Assembly: GCF_009829925.1 (NCBI RefSeq)
Contig: NZ_SNVJ01000002.1
Span: 124,001-188,000, forward strand
Source: Teichococcus coralli
Lineage (GTDB): Bacteria; Pseudomonadota; Alphaproteobacteria; Acetobacterales; Acetobacteraceae
Length of the DNA stretch: 64,000 nucleotides
Direction of reading: 5' to 3'
Within the stretch, counting starts at the first letter, position 1. The number at the start of each line of letters is the position of its first letter. Below, in pieces: positions 60,131 to 64,000 of this stretch. A program made the translations under genes and the position numbers. The notes under the pieces are model-generated. The model ran no database searches, had not been told where the DNA came from, and saw only the letters and a list, made by a program, of their open reading frames with translations.

Positions 60131-60167
60131 CAGGATACTCCTGCCGCCCGGGTGCTCCGGGCCGCGA

Positions 60168-60359
60168 CTAAGGTGTGGTCGTCTCGTCCTCGGGCGGCAG
60201 CGTGACGGGTTCACCCAGATCGGGGTCCTCGCCAGCCTCGATCGCCGCCTTCCGCTGCGCGCGGGCTTCCTCGCGCAGGCGCGCCTTCGCGTCCGCCTTG
60301 GCCTGCTTGGCGCGGTTACGCTCGGCCCGCTGCTGGCCGTAGTTGGGCGTGCGTGCCAT
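60168..60359 (-). CDS. Small charged helical hypothetical protein
   Basis: 63 residues. MARTPNYGQQRAERNRAKQA begins a long, Lys/Arg/Ala-rich helix that continues to about residue 43, and an acidic tail (EAGEDPDLGEPV) ends it. The composition suggests nucleic-acid or ribosome contact, but that is only an impression. ATG 60359 is chosen because the frame upstream is low-quality. Confidence 0.55.
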   Translation of the reverse strand: MARTPNYGQQRAERNRAKQAKADAKARLREEARAQRKAAIEAGEDPDLGEPVTLPPEDETTTP

Positions 60360-60683
60360 CCGGCTCCTCCGTTGGTGTCTGTTCCACCGCCAGCCGGCGC
60401 TGACCCGAGGAGAGGCAGCGGCTCGGCGGCGCAGGCATCCGCGCTGCTCCCGGCGCCAGCCGGTCGTCCTGGCGGCGACAAAGAAAAACATGGCTGGACC
60501 AGCGGCAAGGCGGTCCGAAGGCATCAAGCCGGGAAAACTCGACTCCGCGGGCCATGCCCCTCCGCACTGGGCATGCGGGGGCAACGCCCGGGGATGGGAG
60601 CCCCGGCCGACTTCCAGCCCATGCGGTCAGCGAAAATCGCGGGGCGCGCCATGGCGCCCCGCTCGCCAGCCGATCCCGAAGGA
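60360..60683. other. 324-base stretch without a gene, containing the cspA terminator
   Basis: Between the small charged protein and the cold-shock gene I find no supported coding frame. It holds the hairpin at 60633-60662 and, further left, sequence that must include the promoter of the small minus-strand genes, which I cannot locate. Confidence 0.5.
60633..60662 (-). terminator. Intrinsic terminator of the cold-shock gene
   Basis: GCGGGGCGC (60639-60647) pairs with GCGCCCCGC (60654-60662) around a six-base loop. On the minus strand the stem is followed by GATTTTCG, a short T run. Confidence 0.65.
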
Positions 60684-60890
60684 TCAGGCCTGCTTCAGAT
60701 TGCCGGCCGAAAGCTTGCCTTCGCGGCCGCGCTGCAGCTCAAACTCCACGCGCTCGCCTTCCTGCAGACCCTGCAGGCCGGCCCGCTGCACATCGGAAAT
60801 GTGCACGAACACGTCCTTCGAGCCGTCCTCCGGCTGAATGAAACCATAACCCTTGGTCGGGTTGAACCACTTCACGGTACCGATGGGCAT
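60684..60890 (-). CDS. Cold-shock protein (CspA family)
   Basis: A 68-residue single cold-shock domain that binds single-stranded [26 protein letters not shown] carries RNP1 (KGYGFI), and [14 protein letters not shown] carries RNP2 (VFVHI). About 210 gene-free bases precede it, including a tight hairpin (60979-60985 with 60988-60994) that would fall in a long 5' leader, as many csp genes have. Whether it is cold-induced cannot be told. Confidence 0.95.
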   Translation of the reverse strand: MPIGTVKWFNPTKGYGFIQPEDGSKDVFVHISDVQRAGLQGLQEGERVEFELQRGREGKLSAGNLKQA

Positions 60891-61100
60891 CGCGGTGCTC
60901 CGTCAGGATACGTTACCGCCGTGCGACATGCCCGGCGGATCAATCTTGAATGGGAACGGGCACCAGGCACGCGACGAACCCGTGCGGGCACGGGGTGGGC
61001 GAGCTGGACAGGCAAGCCGAACCAAAACAGTCGATGCTGGCAATGTGGGGATTTTCCTCTCCCGCCGCAACTGGAGAAGGGGCAAGTTCTGGCGAGCGGT

Positions 61101-62312
61101 TCAGCCGCTGCGCCGTTCCGTCGCGTAGTAGAGCAGCGCAAGGACCGGCAACGCGAGCCCGACCCAGGCCGTGAGCGGCCAGCCACCCGTGGCATAGCTC
61201 CAGCCGCCGAGCGCCGAGCCCAGCGCGCCGCCGGTGAAGAAGGTGGCCATGTAGAGCCCGTTCAGCCGGCTGCGGAACTCGGCGCCCAGCGAGAAAATGG
61301 CCCGCTGGCCCAGCACCACATTGGCCGAGACGCCGAAATCGAGCAGCACCGCCGCCGCGACCAGCAGGCCGAGCGCCAGGGGGGAGCCCGGCTCGGCAAC
61401 ACGCGTCATCAGGAAGGAGGAGGCCACCGCCAGCATCGCCAAGCCGGTTGCCGGGCGGGTCCAGCCGCGATCCGCCACCCGCCCGGCGATCGGCGCCGCG
61501 ATGGCGCCTGCCACCCCGGCCAGGGCGAACAGCGCGACGCCGCGCTGTGTCAGTCCGAACTGCGGGCCGGTCAGCAGCAGCGGGGTGGCGGTCCAGAACA
61601 GGCTGAAGGCACCGAACAGCCCGGCCTGGTAGAGCGCCCGCCGCCGCAGCACGAGATTGCCGCGCGCCAGCCTTCCCATGGAACGCAGCAGCGCCGCGTA
61701 GCCCAGGGCCGGGTTCGGACGGCGGGGCGGCAGCGCCAGCCGAAGCACCATACCAAGCGCCAGCATGGCAAGAGCCGAGATCCAGAACATCGCGTGCCAG
61801 GACCACAGCGCGGTGACGAAGCTGGCCAGGGGGCGCGCCAGCATGATGCCCAGCATCAGCCCGCTCATCACGTTGCCGACGACCTGCCCGCGCATCCGCT
61901 CCGGCGCCAGGTGCGCCGCATAGGGCACCAGGATCTGCACCGCGACCGAGCCGAAGCCGATCACCAGGGAGGCCAGCAGGAAGGCAGGCGCCGCGCCCGC
62001 CGCCGCCGCCACAACCACGCCCAGCACGGCCAGGCCCATCACCGCCAGGACCAGCCGCCGGTTCTCAACCAGGTCGCCGAGCGGCACGACCAGCAGCAGC
62101 CCGGCGCCGTAGCCGATCTGCGTCATCGTCACGATCAGCCCTGCCGCAGCCGGGGAAAGCCCAAGCTCGGCGCTGATCGGCCCGATCAGCGGCTGGGCGT
62201 AGTAGATGTTGGCCACGATCAGGCCGCAGGCCCCCGCCAGCAGCAGGGTCAGCCAGGATGGCAGGGCGGCCTCGGCGGCGGCCTCCGGCGCAAGAGTGGC
62301 GGACGCATTCAT
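61101..62312 (-). CDS. MFS transporter
   Basis: 403 residues with about 12 hydrophobic helices. GLIVANIYYAQPLIGPISAE near the start and the loop 2-3 region VPLGDLVENRRLVLAVM mark it as a small-molecule exporter of the YfcJ/AraJ-like type, and ALGYAALLRSMGRLARGN is the central cytoplasmic loop. The substrate is unknown. The frame extends 111 codons upstream across the divergent MATE gene; ATG 62312 is the sensible start. Confidence 0.9.
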   Translation of the reverse strand: MNASATLAPEAAAEAALPSWLTLLLAGACGLIVANIYYAQPLIGPISAELGLSPAAAGLIVTMTQIGYGAGLLLVVPLGDLVENRRLVLAVMGLAVLGVVVAAAAGAAPAFLLASLVIGFGSVAVQILVPYAAHLAPERMRGQVVGNVMSGLMLGIMLARPLASFVTALWSWHAMFWISALAMLALGMVLRLALPPRRPNPALGYAALLRSMGRLARGNLVLRRRALYQAGLFGAFSLFWTATPLLLTGPQFGLTQRGVALFALAGVAGAIAAPIAGRVADRGWTRPATGLAMLAVASSFLMTRVAEPGSPLALGLLVAAAVLLDFGVSANVVLGQRAIFSLGAEFRSRLNGLYMATFFTGGALGSALGGWSYATGGWPLTAWVGLALPVLALLYYATERRSG

Positions 62313-62460
62313 GCGGACCTCCGGTCGGTGTTGCGGCGCATCATGCGGGTGCCGGCTGCCGCTGTCCTCCGATCGCCGCGCATGGCAGCGGGCACGCCCG
62401 CGCCGGACACAGGAACGTCGCGCGACGTGGCGGGCGGCCCGCGCTAAACGCCTTCCTGCC

Positions 62461-63867
62461 ATGCACACGGACCGAAAGAAGAACTCCCCGCGCCAAGGCT
62501 GGGGGCGGGAGCTGCGCGCAACCCTGGCGCTGGCCTGGCCCCTGGCGCTGACTAACCTCTCGCAGATCGCGCTGGTGCTGACCGACACTTTCTTTCTCGG
62601 CCAGCTCGGCGAGGTGCCGCTGGCCGCGGCGACGCTGGGGGGCAACCTCTACTTCATCGCCATGGCGCTGCCTTTCGGCCTCGGCTTCGCCGCCTCCGCC
62701 ATGCTGGCGCAGGAGCGTGGCCGGGTGGCCGGCCATGTGCGCGAGATGCGCCGCACCGTGCGGCAGGCGAGCTGGGCGATGCTGCCCACCTTCGCCGTGC
62801 TCGCGCTGGCGCTCTGGCACACCGGGCCGATCCTGCGCGCCACCGGGCAGGAGCCGGAGCTGGCCGCGGCGGCGGAGCTGTACAATCGCGCCCTGCTCTG
62901 GGGAATGCTGCCCTTCTACGGCTTCCTGCTGCTGCGCGGCTTCCTTGCCGCGCTGGAGCGGCCGGCGCCAGCGCTCTGGGTGGCGGCCGGCGGCATCGGG
63001 CTGAACGCGGCGCTGGACTACGCGCTGGTCGCCGGCGGCCTTGGCTTTCCTTCGCTTGGCACGCTGGGGGCCGGGATGGCCAGCGCCCTGTCCAATCTCG
63101 GCATGTTCCTTGCCCTGGCGCTGTGGGTCCGACTCGACCACCGCCTGCGCCGCTTCCGTCTCGCCGGCCGCTTCTGGCGTACGGATCCGCAGCGGATGCG
63201 CGAGATCATCGTGCTGGGCCTGCCCATCGCCGGCAGCATGCTGCTGGAGATCGGCATCTTCAGCGCCACGGCGCTGGTGATGGGCTGGTTCGGCTCCAGC
63301 GCCGTGGCGGCGCATGCCGTGGCGCTGCAGGTAGCAGGCGCCTGCTTCATGGTGCCGATGGGCATCGGCCAGGCAGCCACCGCGCGCGTCGGGCTGGCGG
63401 CGGGCGCGGCCGACGGCGAGGCGGTTCGCCGGGCAGGCTGGACGGCCATTGGCCTCAGTGCGGGCTGCATGGCCGTGACCGCCACCTTGCTGCTTGCGGC
63501 GCCCGAATCCATCGCCGCGCTGTTCCTGGCGCCGGAACTGGTCGCGACGCGCGAGCTGGCGGGCACCCTGCTCATGGTCGCAGGCCTGTTCCAGCTGGCG
63601 GACGGGGTTCAGGCGGTGGCGGCGGGCGCCCTGCGCGGCCTGAGAGACACGCGCCTGCCCATGCTCTTCGCCGCCCTCGGCTATTGGGGGCTTGGTCTTC
63701 CCATCGGCCTCGGTCTTGGCTTCGAGGCCGGGCTGGGTCCGCGTGGCATCTGGATTGGGCTGGCATGCGGGCTCGGCAGCGTTGCCGTGCTGATGACGCT
63801 GCGGTGGGCGGCACTGGCCAACCCGAACGCCATTGCCCTTCGCGAAGCGCAGGTCAGCCCAAACTAA
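62461..63867 (+). CDS. MATE-family multidrug efflux transporter
   Basis: 468 residues with 12 hydrophobic helices in two pseudo-repeats, close to the NorM length. LALTNLSQIALVLTDTFFLG and the second-half LGLPIAGSMLLEIGIFSATA are the paired MatE starts; MVPMGIGQAATARVGLAAGA lies in the second repeat. It exports cationic compounds by Na+ or H+ antiport. ATG 62461 leads straight into the family start. It is divergent from the MFS gene across 148 bases. Confidence 0.93.
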   Translation: MHTDRKKNSPRQGWGRELRATLALAWPLALTNLSQIALVLTDTFFLGQLGEVPLAAATLGGNLYFIAMALPFGLGFAASAMLAQERGRVAGHVREMRRTVRQASWAMLPTFAVLALALWHTGPILRATGQEPELAAAAELYNRALLWGMLPFYGFLLLRGFLAALERPAPALWVAAGGIGLNAALDYALVAGGLGFPSLGTLGAGMASALSNLGMFLALALWVRLDHRLRRFRLAGRFWRTDPQRMREIIVLGLPIAGSMLLEIGIFSATALVMGWFGSSAVAAHAVALQVAGACFMVPMGIGQAATARVGLAAGAADGEAVRRAGWTAIGLSAGCMAVTATLLLAAPESIAALFLAPELVATRELAGTLLMVAGLFQLADGVQAVAAGALRGLRDTRLPMLFAALGYWGLGLPIGLGLGFEAGLGPRGIWIGLACGLGSVAVLMTLRWAALANPNAIALREAQVSPN

Positions 63868-64000
63868 GACTAAGCCGTGCGGCGGAAGGATGGTTCGCCG
63901 ATTTATCAACCAGAGGTTTAATATCTGCAGCATAAACCATCTTCATAATTTATTTCGATCCTTTCATGTTTTTCCCGTGTATTTCAGCTGCGGCTTCCCC
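63868..64000. other. AT-rich right edge without a gene
   Basis: After the MATE stop the composition changes sharply: bases 63896-63990 are AT-rich, with runs such as TTTAATATCTGCAGC and AATTTATTTCG, in a window that is otherwise very GC-rich. No frame of useful length is visible. It may be a promoter region or the margin of an acquired segment. Confidence 0.4.

Overview
The window is a GC-rich (roughly 70%) chromosomal segment that reads as an alphaproteobacterium, most likely Acetobacteraceae of the Roseomonas type. The pointers are a fused cellulose synthase BcsAB with a BcsD partner, a three-subunit proton-translocating transhydrogenase, a regulator-led SUF operon, TTT and TRAP solute receptors, and a complete urea uptake plus urease locus. 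Gene density is very high, with many 1-4 base stop/start overlaps. I saw no rRNA, tRNA, transposase, prophage or CRISPR array. The family assignments come from motifs and gene order read by eye; no database search was run.

Layout. 1-6394: L-serine dehydratase, then a small catabolic locus in which a TTT-type periplasmic receptor is divergent from an RpiR-type regulator, a class III aminotransferase and an M81 (MlrC-like) peptidase. 6461-9463 (minus): transhydrogenase pntAA-pntAB-pntB. 9596-21421 (minus): cellulose operon bcsZ, a possible 30-residue ORF, a proline-rich protein, bcsQ, bcsAB, bcsC, bcsD. 21638-27984: alpha/beta hydrolase, DEAD-box helicase, glutaryl-CoA dehydrogenase, RNA methyltransferase and a metallo-beta-lactamase-fold enzyme. 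28081-34603 (minus): SUF operon sufR-B-C-D-S-U-T-A. 34723-41187: NUDIX hydrolase, peroxiredoxin, YqgE, TRAP receptor divergent from a UxaA-type dehydratase, and a DHA2 drug exporter.

41315-56314 is the most interesting part and is devoted to urea. The high-affinity urea ABC transporter urtABCDE (minus) diverges from a hybrid histidine kinase whose sensory half is a whole NCS1 (cytosine/purine/allantoin) transporter, followed by a cysteine-rich module. A REC-linker-LuxR response regulator and the urease operon ureDABCEFG follow on the same strand. The divergent promoter carries a perfect TACGTCA-AA-TGACGTA inverted repeat. The simplest reading is a self-contained circuit in which a transporter-like kinase senses urea or a related compound and its LuxR partner switches on uptake and hydrolysis. 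The protein family exists in databases, but I know of no characterised function for it.

56367-59772 (minus) is a dehydratase/SDR/FAH-hydrolase set typical of non-phosphorylative sugar-acid breakdown. 59879-63867 holds two small orphan proteins, a cold-shock protein, an MFS exporter and a MATE exporter. The last 130 bases are unusually AT-rich and hold no gene I can support.
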